Of a DNA stretch of 8,992 nucleotides, positions 1-6,280 are shown in pieces. The notes under the pieces were generated by a model. It made no database searches. It saw only the letters and a list, made by a program, of their open reading frames with translations, and had not been told where the DNA came from. The stretch is from Chitinophagaceae bacterium (GTDB lineage Bacteria > Bacteroidota > Bacteroidia > Chitinophagales > Chitinophagaceae): positions 1 to 8,992 of the forward strand of contig DOMR01000248.1 in NCBI GenBank assembly GCA_003509845.1, written 5' to 3'. A program made the translations under genes and the position numbers. Numbering within the stretch: position 1 is the stretch's first letter; the number at the start of each line of letters is the position of its first letter.

Positions 1-1
1 T

Positions 2-256
2 GAAATTAATTTATACAAAAGTACAGACCATCATGGCAACTGTTTAGAAAGTATCGTTAGCAGAAAGCAACCTATTTCTCCTGTTGAAATTGGACATCGC
101 TCCTGCTCTACTTGTTTATTACATCATATTGCAATGAAATTAAAACGTAAAATTTATTGGGATCCAATGAACGAGCGTTTCTTAAATGATGACGAAGCAA
201 ATGCAATGTTAAACCGCCCTCACCGCTTCCCTTATGAAGTAAAAGGATTGGATTAA
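2..256 (+). CDS. Gfo/Idh/MocA family oxidoreductase, C-terminal fragment
   Basis: An open frame enters from the left edge and ends at TAA 254-256, giving 84 residues of a C-terminal region; the start lies outside the window. The piece contains HHGNCLESIVSRKQP, then PVEIGHRS, then WDPMNERFLNDDEAN and a final RPHRFPYEVKGLD. This order is the usual C-terminal signature of large Gfo/Idh/MocA NAD(P)-dependent sugar oxidoreductases, where the segment packs against the substrate domain and the W-D-P...D-D-E-A-N stretch is recurrent. Substrate and signal peptide cannot be judged from this part. The next gene starts 53 bases downstream on the same strand and belongs to the same superfamily, so the two are probably co-transcribed. 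Related proteins include GH109-type glycosidases, which cannot be excluded. Confidence 0.8.
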   Translation, partial: EINLYKSTDHHGNCLESIVSRKQPISPVEIGHRSCSTCLLHHIAMKLKRKIYWDPMNERFLNDDEANAMLNRPHRFPYEVKGLD

Positions 257-309
257 ATTGCAACAAATAAATTATTAAATAACTTAGAAGAACTTTTTCA
301 AAATTACCT

Positions 310-1485
310 ATGAGTAACTCAAATTCAGATCGTCGCAAATTTATCAAAACTACTTCTGCCTTATCGGGTATGCTATTATTTTCAGGCATGTCTAATAAAA
401 CAAAAGCAGAAACAATTCCACAAGCTGCACCTATTAAAGTAGTTCCTAACCGCATTAAGTTTGGCGTCATTAATATTAACCATCCACATATTTATGGAAT
501 GACTGAAGCGATAAAGCGTGGTGGCGGACAATTAGTTGCTTTATATGCTAAAGAACCAGAATTGGTGGCTGATTATTTAAAATCATTCCCAGAAGCAAAA
601 TTAGCAAAGAACGAAAATGAAATTTTAGAAGACCCCAATATTCAATTGATTTTAAGCTCGGGCATTCCTGACGAACGTGCCCCATTGGGTATTCGTGCAA
701 TGCAACATGGTAAGGATTATTTAACAGATAAACCTGGAATTATTACTTTAGAACAACTTGCCGCAGTTAGAAAAGTACAAAAGGAAACGAAAAGAATATT
801 TTCAATCATGTATAGTGAAAGATTGGAAAACAAAGGCACGGAGATGGCCAGCCAATTGGTAAAATCTGGCGCGATTGGCAATGTAATTCAAACAATAAAT
901 TTAGCACCACATCGCATTAATAATGGCATAGGCAAAACAGGATTGGCTATTAGACCTGATTGGTTTTTCGATAAAAAAAGATACGGTGGTATTTTAACTG
1001 ATATTGGTTCGCATCAATTTGATCAATACTTACACTTCACGCAATCAACAGAGGCGCAAGTATTAATGTCACAAACAGGCAATGTGCATTACCCGCAATA
1101 CCCCAATTTTGAGGATTTTGGAGACGTCATGTTACAAGGCAATGGTGGTGCAGGCTATATTAGAGTTGACTGGTTTACACCAGATGGTTTAAGTAGCTGG
1201 GGCGATGGCAGATTAACTATTTTAGGAACCGATGGTTATATTGAGGTGCGTAAAAATATAGATGTATCCTCAGGACATAAAGGGGGCAATCATTTATACA
1301 TGACTGATAAAAAAGAAATGAGATATATAGATTGTAATAATGTTGAATTACCATTTGGTCCACTTTTTGTTGATGACGTTATCAATAGAACTGAAACTGC
1401 TATGTCACAAGCGCATTGTTTGCTTGCAACAGAATTGGCATTGAAAGCACAAAAAATGGCGAAGCCATTGATTTTGAAAAAATAA
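310..1485 (+). CDS. Tat-exported Gfo/Idh/MocA family oxidoreductase
   Basis: The product has 391 residues. The N-terminus has a twin-arginine motif (SDRRKFIK, Arg8-Arg9) followed by a hydrophobic stretch, so the protein is probably exported folded with its cofactor to the periplasm. A Rossmann-like segment begins at FGVININHPHIYG (residues 51-63). It lacks the standard GxGxxG loop, which makes the cofactor fold somewhat divergent. A DKPG (140-143) replaces the usual EKP motif. GGILTDIGSHQFD (226-238) supplies the Asp231/His235 pair typical of the catalytic helix in this superfamily. The ATG at 310 is chosen because it places the Tat motif directly at the N-terminus. It follows another Gfo/Idh/MocA gene by 53 bases and is followed by a bidirectional terminator. 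The reaction is probably NAD(P)-linked oxidation or reduction of a sugar or glycoside; the substrate is not deducible. Confidence 0.86.
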   Translation: MSNSNSDRRKFIKTTSALSGMLLFSGMSNKTKAETIPQAAPIKVVPNRIKFGVININHPHIYGMTEAIKRGGGQLVALYAKEPELVADYLKSFPEAKLAKNENEILEDPNIQLILSSGIPDERAPLGIRAMQHGKDYLTDKPGIITLEQLAAVRKVQKETKRIFSIMYSERLENKGTEMASQLVKSGAIGNVIQTINLAPHRINNGIGKTGLAIRPDWFFDKKRYGGILTDIGSHQFDQYLHFTQSTEAQVLMSQTGNVHYPQYPNFEDFGDVMLQGNGGAGYIRVDWFTPDGLSSWGDGRLTILGTDGYIEVRKNIDVSSGHKGGNHLYMTDKKEMRYIDCNNVELPFGPLFVDDVINRTETAMSQAHCLLATELALKAQKMAKPLILKK

Positions 1486-1524
1486 AAAAGTTAGCCTAAG
1501 CAAACTACTTTCATCATAGCAAAA

Positions 1525-1559
1525 AAAATAGCCATCCTTTAATTTCGGATGGCTATTTT
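1525..1559. terminator. Bidirectional intrinsic terminator between convergent genes
   Basis: A perfect 13-bp stem pairs AAAATAGCCATCC (1525-1537) with GGATGGCTATTTT (1547-1559) around a 9-base loop. Eight A residues at 1521-1528 give the minus-strand transcript a run of U, so it should end the kdgF-FGE-kduD-kduI operon well. On the plus strand the stem ends in TTTT and an AT-rich tail, so it can also end the oxidoreductase transcript. Confidence 0.85.
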
Positions 1560-1578
1560 AATATTAAACCATTTCTAA

Positions 1579-2409
1579 TTATTTAATCGTTGCAATAGGC
1601 ACTGGATCCATATCCGTAAACTCCTTGTTCTCCCCTGCCATGCCCCAAATAAAACCATAGTTGGCTGTACCCACGCCAAAGTGCATACTCCAAGGTGCTG
1701 ATAAAACTGCTTCATTATTTCCAATAACAACATGTCTTGTTTCCTGTGGCTCACCCATAAAATGCATAACGCGATGTGCTTCATTCATATCAAAATAAAA
1801 ATAAGCTTCCATTCTTCTGGTGTGGGTATGTGGTGGTACTGAATTCCAAACACATCCTTCATCTAAAATAGTTAAGCCCATTACTAATTGACAACTTTGA
1901 ATACCATCGTTATGAATGTATTTATAAATAGTTCTTTTGTTTGAGGTAGCCAATTCACCCAATTTTACTGGGGCTGCATCCGCTTTGGTCATTTTTTGAT
2001 TAGGATAAGTATGATGTGCTGGTGTAGATAATAAATAAAATAATGCAGGATTGGATGCTTCATTACTAGCAAAGGAAACATGTTCCGTTCCTTTTCCTAA
2101 ATAAACACATTCTAATTTATCAATTACATAATCTACGCCATCTGCAGTAACCGTTCCTTTACCGCCTACGTTAATAATGCCTAATTCACGACGCTCTAAA
2201 AAATAGTTTGCTTTTAATTCTCCTTCATTAGCAAGGTCAATTTTATTTTTACCAGGCACAACCCCACCAACAATCATTCGATCATAATGAGAATAAACCA
2301 AATTAATTTGATCCTGCTTCATTAAGTCTTGAATTAAAAAATTAGCGCGCAGTTCAGTCGTATTCATTTTACTTGTTTCTACTGGGCTGTTTTGAAATCT
2401 TATTTGCAT
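1579..2409 (-). CDS. kduI: 5-dehydro-4-deoxy-D-glucuronate isomerase KduI
   Basis: The product has 276 residues, close to the 278 of E. coli KduI, and is alignable over its whole length from memory. It interconverts 5-keto-4-deoxyuronate (DKI) and 2,5-diketo-3-deoxygluconate (DKII) in the cytoplasm. Family landmarks are visible: YSHYDRMIVGG (39-49), YFLERRELGIINVGG (69-83), an AHHTYP segment near 131-136, and the cupin metal site PHTHTRRMEAYFYF. The predicted zinc ligands are His194, His196, Glu201 and His243, matching E. coli His196, His198, Glu203 and His245 with a constant offset of two. The start at MQIRFQ agrees with the E. coli N-terminus MDVRQ. There is no signal peptide. It is the last gene of the minus-strand operon, 36 bases after kduD and immediately before the bidirectional terminator. 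Confidence 0.97.
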   Translation of the reverse strand: MQIRFQNSPVETSKMNTTELRANFLIQDLMKQDQINLVYSHYDRMIVGGVVPGKNKIDLANEGELKANYFLERRELGIINVGGKGTVTADGVDYVIDKLECVYLGKGTEHVSFASNEASNPALFYLLSTPAHHTYPNQKMTKADAAPVKLGELATSNKRTIYKYIHNDGIQSCQLVMGLTILDEGCVWNSVPPHTHTRRMEAYFYFDMNEAHRVMHFMGEPQETRHVVIGNNEAVLSAPWSMHFGVGTANYGFIWGMAGENKEFTDMDPVPIATIK

Positions 2410-2445
2410 ATGTATATTTTTTTGATTCTTTAATTATTTTGCTTC

Positions 2446-3207
2446 TTACCTTCCCATCCAGCCACCATCCACTGTTATAATTGAGCCATTTATATAATCA
2501 GCTGCTGAGGAGCATAAAAATACATAAGCCCCAGCTAAATCTGCTGATTTGCCCCAACGACCCGCTGGTATTCTTGCTAATATGGACTTACTCCTTTCCG
2601 GATCAGCACGTAAAGCTTCTGTATTATCGGTTTCTATATAGCCTGGCGCAACACCATTCACATTTACTCCTTGTGATGCCCATTCGTTTGCAAATGCCTT
2701 TAATAATGAGGTTATGGCCCCTTTACTCGCTGCATAGCCAGGCACATTAATTCCTCCCTGAAAACTTAATAAGGAACAAGTGAAAACTATTTTACCTGAC
2801 TTGTCCGCTACCATTCTTTTTCCAATTTCTCTGGTAAGCACAAATTGCGCATTTAAATTAATTTCCATAATAGTATCCCAGTATTCATCGGAATGTTCGG
2901 CGGCAGGTGCACGCATAATACTTCCCGCATTGTTAATTAAAATATCAATACGCGGATGATCAAGTTTTACTTTTTCTATAAAGGCATGTAATGCAGTGCG
3001 ATTAGAAAAATCCACCGCATAGGGATAAAATTTTTGACCTGTTGCTTCTACTGCCTTTTGCACTTCACTGCCTTGTTTGGGCATACTATTCGAAATACCA
3101 ATAATATCAGCGCCTGCATTGGCTAAGTCAATGGCAATGGCCATCCCTATACCACGGCTGCAACCTGTGACTAATGCTAATTTATTATCTAATCTAAAAT
3201 TGCTCAT
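2446..3207 (-). CDS. kduD: 2-dehydro-3-deoxy-D-gluconate 5-dehydrogenase KduD (SDR family)
   Basis: This is a classical short-chain dehydrogenase of 253 residues, the standard KduD length. It reduces 2,5-diketo-3-deoxygluconate (DKII) to 2-keto-3-deoxygluconate with a nicotinamide cofactor in the cytoplasm. The cofactor loop TGCSRGIG lies at 14-21, NNAG at 92-95, catalytic Ser145 in TCSLLS, and Tyr158-x-x-x-Lys162 in GYAASKGA. The C-terminus ITVDGGWMGR is typical of KduD and close relatives. The SDR family contains many gluconate and sorbose dehydrogenases of similar sequence. The assignment therefore leans on position: kduI follows 36 bases downstream, and the FGE gene ends 42 bases upstream in the same operon. 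No start ambiguity is seen; MSNFRLDNKLALVTG places the Rossmann motif at the expected distance. Confidence 0.93.
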   Translation of the reverse strand: MSNFRLDNKLALVTGCSRGIGMAIAIDLANAGADIIGISNSMPKQGSEVQKAVEATGQKFYPYAVDFSNRTALHAFIEKVKLDHPRIDILINNAGSIMRAPAAEHSDEYWDTIMEINLNAQFVLTREIGKRMVADKSGKIVFTCSLLSFQGGINVPGYAASKGAITSLLKAFANEWASQGVNVNGVAPGYIETDNTEALRADPERSKSILARIPAGRWGKSADLAGAYVFLCSSAADYINGSIITVDGGWMGR

Positions 3208-3249
3208 CTGTAATCTTATGTTTTAATTTAAAAAAGTTGAAGTAATAAT

Positions 3250-4470
3250 TCACTCTTTATCCATTACGCATCTAAAACCCAAATGTTCCATTCCTGAATC
3301 AGGGGAACTTTTCATACGTGCAGATACGCGGTATCCACTACAATAGGAATCATTGCATAAAAACGAGCCACCCCTCATGACACGTTTGGTGATTAATGGC
3401 TCATCCGGATCAAAGCTTTTCGTTGGACCTTTGGGATTGATGGAAAGTTTTGTTTTGCTTAGTTGTGTGTAGTAATCATTATTATATAAATCAGCACACC
3501 ATTCCCAAACATTACCTGCTACATCATACAATCCATAACCATTCGGTGCAAAAGATTTTACAGGCGCTGCGCCCATAAAACCATCTTTATTCAAATTCAA
3601 ATAAGGAAAATTACCTTGCCAAAAATTACATTTACTCACTCCTGACTCCTCAAAAGTTTTACCCCAACTGTAGGTATTGTTGACTAATCCGCCACGCGCA
3701 GCATATTCCCATTCCGCCTCAGTGGGTAATCTTTTACCCGCCCATTTACTATAAGCCACTGCGTCATCCCAACTTACATGTGTCACTGGAAAATTATCCT
3801 TTCCAATGATATCACTATTTGGCCCATTTGGATGCTTCCAATTCGCACCCCTGGTCCATGCCCACCATTGACTGTAATCATTTAAATTGACTTCCGATTT
3901 TGTAGGTACAAATATTAAGGAAGCAGCCTTTAACACCGAATCCGGGGGCTTAGGCGTATTAGGAGGCACTTGCGATTTAATCTCCTCCCAATTAATATCT
4001 TTTTCTGCGGTGGTGATATATCCAGTTGCTTTTACAAATTCACTAAATTGCGCATTGGTCACTTCAGTGGCATCCATATAAAATCCATTCACTTTAACAC
4101 CATGCTTTGGATATTCATCTTTACGTGCTTGCTCATTATCCCCGCCCATCATAAAAGTTCCAGCAGGTATCCAAACCATTCCATCGTGCTTATCCACGGG
4201 TTTTCCAAATGCATTAAATCGGGAAGGAATTTTACTACAACATGATTTTAATGTATCTGTAGCAGCTACTTTTTTTACAGCAGTCACTTTTTTATTGACA
4301 GGGGCAGTTACTATTTTTTTTGTAGCTACTGTTTTTGGAGTTGCTGTTTTTGGAGTTACTGTTTTATTTTGGGTGTCTTTTTTTTGTTGCGCCATTATAT
4401 TAACAGACAAAAAAAACATGAACGTAAATAAAAAACCGATGCTTTGTAAATTCAACTTGCTATTTTTCAT
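3250..4470 (-). CDS. Exported formylglycine-generating enzyme (sulfatase-modifying factor, FGE/SUMF1 family)
   Basis: The product has 406 residues. Residues 1-27 form a Sec signal peptide (basic start, hydrophobic core, cleavage expected after NIMA). A Lys/Thr/Val-rich low-complexity linker follows (about 30-70), then SCCSK with adjacent Cys77-Cys78. The FGE-sulfatase domain spans roughly 95-404. It shows WIPAGTFMMGG (100-110), FYMDATEVTN, TRGANWKHPNGP, HVSWDDAVAYSKWAGKRLP, TEAEWEYAARGG, YGLYDVAGNVWEW and a final HLGFRC. In RGGSFLCNDSYCSGYR, Cys372 and Cys377 have the spacing and context of human SUMF1 Cys336/Cys341, the copper-binding oxidative catalytic pair. It should thus be a true aerobic FGE, converting an active-site cysteine of sulfatases to formylglycine, rather than a Gld-type or EgtB-type relative. 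Its place between kdgF and kduD links sulfatase maturation to unsaturated uronate use. No sulfatase lies in the window. Confidence 0.9.
   Translation of the reverse strand: MKNSKLNLQSIGFLFTFMFFLSVNIMAQQKKDTQNKTVTPKTATPKTVATKKIVTAPVNKKVTAVKKVAATDTLKSCCSKIPSRFNAFGKPVDKHDGMVWIPAGTFMMGGDNEQARKDEYPKHGVKVNGFYMDATEVTNAQFSEFVKATGYITTAEKDINWEEIKSQVPPNTPKPPDSVLKAASLIFVPTKSEVNLNDYSQWWAWTRGANWKHPNGPNSDIIGKDNFPVTHVSWDDAVAYSKWAGKRLPTEAEWEYAARGGLVNNTYSWGKTFEESGVSKCNFWQGNFPYLNLNKDGFMGAAPVKSFAPNGYGLYDVAGNVWEWCADLYNNDYYTQLSKTKLSINPKGPTKSFDPDEPLITKRVMRGGSFLCNDSYCSGYRVSARMKSSPDSGMEHLGFRCVMDKE
4329..4358. repeat. 15-bp in-frame tandem repeat in the FGE linker
   Basis: Two copies of CTGTTTTTGGAGTTR (4329-4343 and 4344-4358) differ at one base, and a third partial copy starts at 4359. 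On the minus strand they encode the repeated TPKTA/TPKTV-like units of the Lys/Thr-rich linker in the FGE. Five-codon units keep the frame, so copy number can vary without breaking the gene. Confidence 0.75.
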
Positions 4471-4537
4471 AATTCATTTTACTTAATTAGTTCAACACGT
4501 AGAAACAATTTTAGTTATATTAAAAAAGACTTTGTAT

Positions 4538-4873
4538 CTACCCTTCAATAAAGTCCTTCCGCATGGGACTAAAAGTATCCATTAAAACGCCTTCCTCCAA
4601 ACAAATAACCCCATGCCAAACATTGGAAGGGGCAAAAAAGGTTTCTCCTTGATGTAATATCTTTTTTACCCCACCTACTTCCACCTCAAATTGTCCGGAT
4701 TCCACATAACTTATTTGAACATGTGGGTGTTGATGCAATACCCCAATAGCCCCTTTTTCAAACTTAACTTTAACCAACATCACGGATTCGTCATAAGCTA
4801 AAATGGCACGTTGTACCCCAGGCGCAACATTTGTCCATTTTACTATATCGTTTTCGATAAAAACATTGGTCAT
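4538..4873 (-). CDS. kdgF: Unsaturated uronate-converting cupin KdgF
   Basis: This is a single-domain cupin of 111 residues with no signal peptide. KdgF catalyses conversion of cyclic 4,5-unsaturated uronate monomers to linear 4-deoxy-5-keto-uronate, the step before KduI in pectin, alginate and related pathways. The protein matches the family pattern closely: MLVKVKFEKGAIG (32-44), then HQHPHVQ with metal-ligand candidates His47, His49 and Gln53, YVESGQFEVEV (56-66), a second motif ending in VWHG with His87, and the C-terminal CLEEG...DTFSPMRKDF block that carries the conserved Asp99, Phe101 and Arg105. It is the first gene of the minus-strand operon; its stop TAG lies 67 bases before the FGE start, and its promoter should lie in the divergent region shared with GH88. 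A generic cupin is the alternative, but motif content and context favour KdgF strongly. Confidence 0.92.
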   Translation of the reverse strand: MTNVFIENDIVKWTNVAPGVQRAILAYDESVMLVKVKFEKGAIGVLHQHPHVQISYVESGQFEVEVGGVKKILHQGETFFAPSNVWHGVICLEEGVLMDTFSPMRKDFIEG

Positions 4874-4898
4874 TTGCTTGATTTTAATTATTTTGTAA

Positions 4899-4966
4899 AG
4901 GTAAATTTAACTTAATTTAATCGATTGGCTATATTGTCAATTACAAGAATTATTCAAAATTTACCT
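4899..4966. repeat. 10-bp inverted repeat pair in the divergent intergenic region
   Basis: AGGTAAATTT at 4899-4908 is the exact reverse complement of AAATTTACCT at 4957-4966, with 48 bases between them. The GG/CC ends stand out against the AT-rich background. The arms flank the middle of the divergent promoter region, as a pair of half-sites or two bound operators might. Function is inferred from position only. Confidence 0.5.
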
Positions 4967-4982
4967 ACCACATAAAGATAAA

Positions 4983-5000
4983 TTTAATTTCTAAATTAAA
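4983..5000. repeat. Short AT-only inverted repeat before the GH88 start
   Basis: TTTAATTT (4983-4990) and AAATTAAA (4993-5000) are perfect inverted copies separated by CT and end four bases before the ATG at 5005. As RNA it would be a weak hairpin over the initiation region; as DNA it could be an operator. The AT richness makes chance a real alternative. Confidence 0.35.
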
Positions 5001-5004
5001 AGCT

Positions 5005-6213
5005 ATGCAATTCAAATCATTGTTATTATCAATGCTTCTTATGTCATTTATTTGCGAAAACGTTATCGCCCAACAAGACAGCAGAAATGATCTCATGAAA
5101 AATCTGATTACAGAAAACTACGCGTTGGCCGAAAGTCAATATACATTGATGATGAAATCGGTTCCTTCAGGCAAGCTTCCACAATCCTATGATGCTACTA
5201 AAAATCAGCTCCTATCAAGAGATATCACCTGGTGGTGCACTGGCTTTTATCCAGGCTCTTTATTATACATTTACGAGCAAACCAAAAGTGAAACCATTAA
5301 GGCTGAAGCATTACGTGCTTTAAAAGTGATTGAACCAAATCAATACTACACAGGCAATCACGACTTAGGGTTCATGATGTATTGCAGCTACGGAAATGCT
5401 TATCGCTTATTTAAAGATGAAAATTACAAACAAATCATTTTTAACGCTGCTGCATCCTTAGCAACAAGGTACCGCCCTACGATGAAATCCATTCAATCTT
5501 GGAATAAAAATCAATACTTTAATTGCCCAGTGATCATTGACAACATGATGAATTTAGAAATGTTGAACTGGGTGAGTCAAAATGGAGGGGATGCAAAATA
5601 CCAACAAATTGCTGTCACGCATAGTAACACTTCCATGAAAGAATTTTATCGCCCTGATTATAGCTCATTCCATGTGGTAGATTTTGATGAAAAAACAGGA
5701 AAGGTGTTAAGAAAAACTACCCATCAAGGTGCCGCTAATACTTCCGCATGGTCAAGAGGACAAGCTTGGGGTTTATATGGTTACATCACGATGTACCGCG
5801 CAACAAAGAATATTGCTTACTTAAATCATGCAAAAAAAATTGCAGCATTTTATTTGAACCATCCTAATTTACCAGCAGATAAAGTTCCTTATTGGGATTT
5901 TGATGCAGGTCAACAACCAATTGCAAAACGTGATGCTTCCGCAGCCGCTATTACTGCATCTGCATTGATGGAGTTGGCGCAATACACAACAGGTGCTGAA
6001 AAAGAAAGATACATTAATGATGGTGTAAAAATGATACAATCCCTATCCAATGAAACCTACCGAGCAAAAGAAGGTGAGAATGGTGGATTTTTAATCAAAC
6101 ATTGCGTAGGTGCACTTACCTTAAATTCAGAGATTGATGTGCCACTTGTTTACGCTGACTATTATTTTTTAGAAGCGCTGAAGCGTTATAAAGATTGGTA
6201 CTTAAATAACTAA
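5005..6213 (+). CDS. GH88 family unsaturated glucuronyl hydrolase
   Basis: The product has 402 residues, with a Sec signal peptide ending near VIA-QQ (residue 22); a lipobox is not evident, so it is probably soluble in the periplasm. GH88 enzymes hydrate the C4-C5 double bond of a terminal unsaturated uronic acid and so release it from lyase-generated di- and oligosaccharides. The (alpha/alpha)6 barrel landmarks are visible: WWCTGFYPG (76-84), GNHDLGFMMY with Asp120, PVIIDNMMNLEML with Asp179, THQGAANTSAWSRGQAWGLYG (239-259), and RDASAAAITASALMEL (309-324). Asp120 and Asp179 correspond to the two essential aspartates (Asp88/Asp149) of Bacillus UGL. It is divergent from kdgF across 131 bases. 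The family also includes enzymes for sulfated glycosaminoglycan disaccharides; the substrate here is unknown. GH105 is the close alternative, but the motifs fit GH88 better. Confidence 0.93.
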   Translation: MQFKSLLLSMLLMSFICENVIAQQDSRNDLMKNLITENYALAESQYTLMMKSVPSGKLPQSYDATKNQLLSRDITWWCTGFYPGSLLYIYEQTKSETIKAEALRALKVIEPNQYYTGNHDLGFMMYCSYGNAYRLFKDENYKQIIFNAAASLATRYRPTMKSIQSWNKNQYFNCPVIIDNMMNLEMLNWVSQNGGDAKYQQIAVTHSNTSMKEFYRPDYSSFHVVDFDEKTGKVLRKTTHQGAANTSAWSRGQAWGLYGYITMYRATKNIAYLNHAKKIAAFYLNHPNLPADKVPYWDFDAGQQPIAKRDASAAAITASALMELAQYTTGAEKERYINDGVKMIQSLSNETYRAKEGENGGFLIKHCVGALTLNSEIDVPLVYADYYFLEALKRYKDWYLNN

Positions 6214-6230
6214 TACAACTACCACATTGG

Positions 6231-6280
6231 TAAAGAGGAATAATTTACGCAGCAATTCGCGCGAAAATTATTCCTCTTTA
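6231..6280. terminator. Long bidirectional hairpin terminator overlapping a stop codon
   Basis: A perfect 16-bp stem pairs TAAAGAGGAATAATTT (6231-6246) with AAATTATTCCTCTTTA (6265-6280). After one A-A mismatch the stem can continue with three further pairs (6248-6250 with 6261-6263), leaving a 10-base loop. It lies between the convergent GH88 and TIM-barrel genes. Its right arm contains the TAA stop codon (6278-6280) of the minus-strand gene, so that gene ends inside the hairpin. It can serve both transcripts, although long U tracts are lacking. Confidence 0.8.

Larger units (their letters stand above)
4874..5004. promoter_or_regulatory. Divergent promoter region of the uronate locus
   Basis: This 131-base, very AT-rich interval separates the divergent starts of kdgF (minus) and GH88 (plus) and must hold both promoters. 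I could not place an unambiguous Bacteroidota promoter (TAnnTTTG with an upstream TTG) on either strand. Symmetric elements are present: a 10-bp inverted repeat (4899-4908 / 4957-4966), a palindrome AATCGATT (4919-4926), an imperfect dyad TTGTCAATTACAA (4935-4947), and an 8-bp inverted repeat just before the GH88 start (4983-4990 / 4993-5000). Shared control by one regulator is likely but inferred. No regulator gene is in the window. Confidence 0.6.

Noticed and set aside
108..470. Open frame on the minus strand across the first two oxidoreductase genes
   Set aside because: It lies opposite two well supported coding regions and its translation has no recognisable domain.
2481..2750. Open frame on the plus strand opposite kduD
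   Set aside because: It is an antisense shadow of a conserved gene, with a composition unlike a real protein.
3250..4470. FGE-like protein as a gliding motility lipoprotein (GldJ/GldK) or EgtB-type enzyme
   Set aside because: Those relatives lack the catalytic cysteine pair, whereas this protein keeps Cys372 and Cys377 in the SUMF1 context, and it has no lipobox cysteine at the signal cleavage site.
4889..4895. TATTTTG as a Bacteroidota -7 promoter element
   Set aside because: It is one base short of TAnnTTTG and has no well placed upstream TTG; in DNA this AT-rich such near matches are common.
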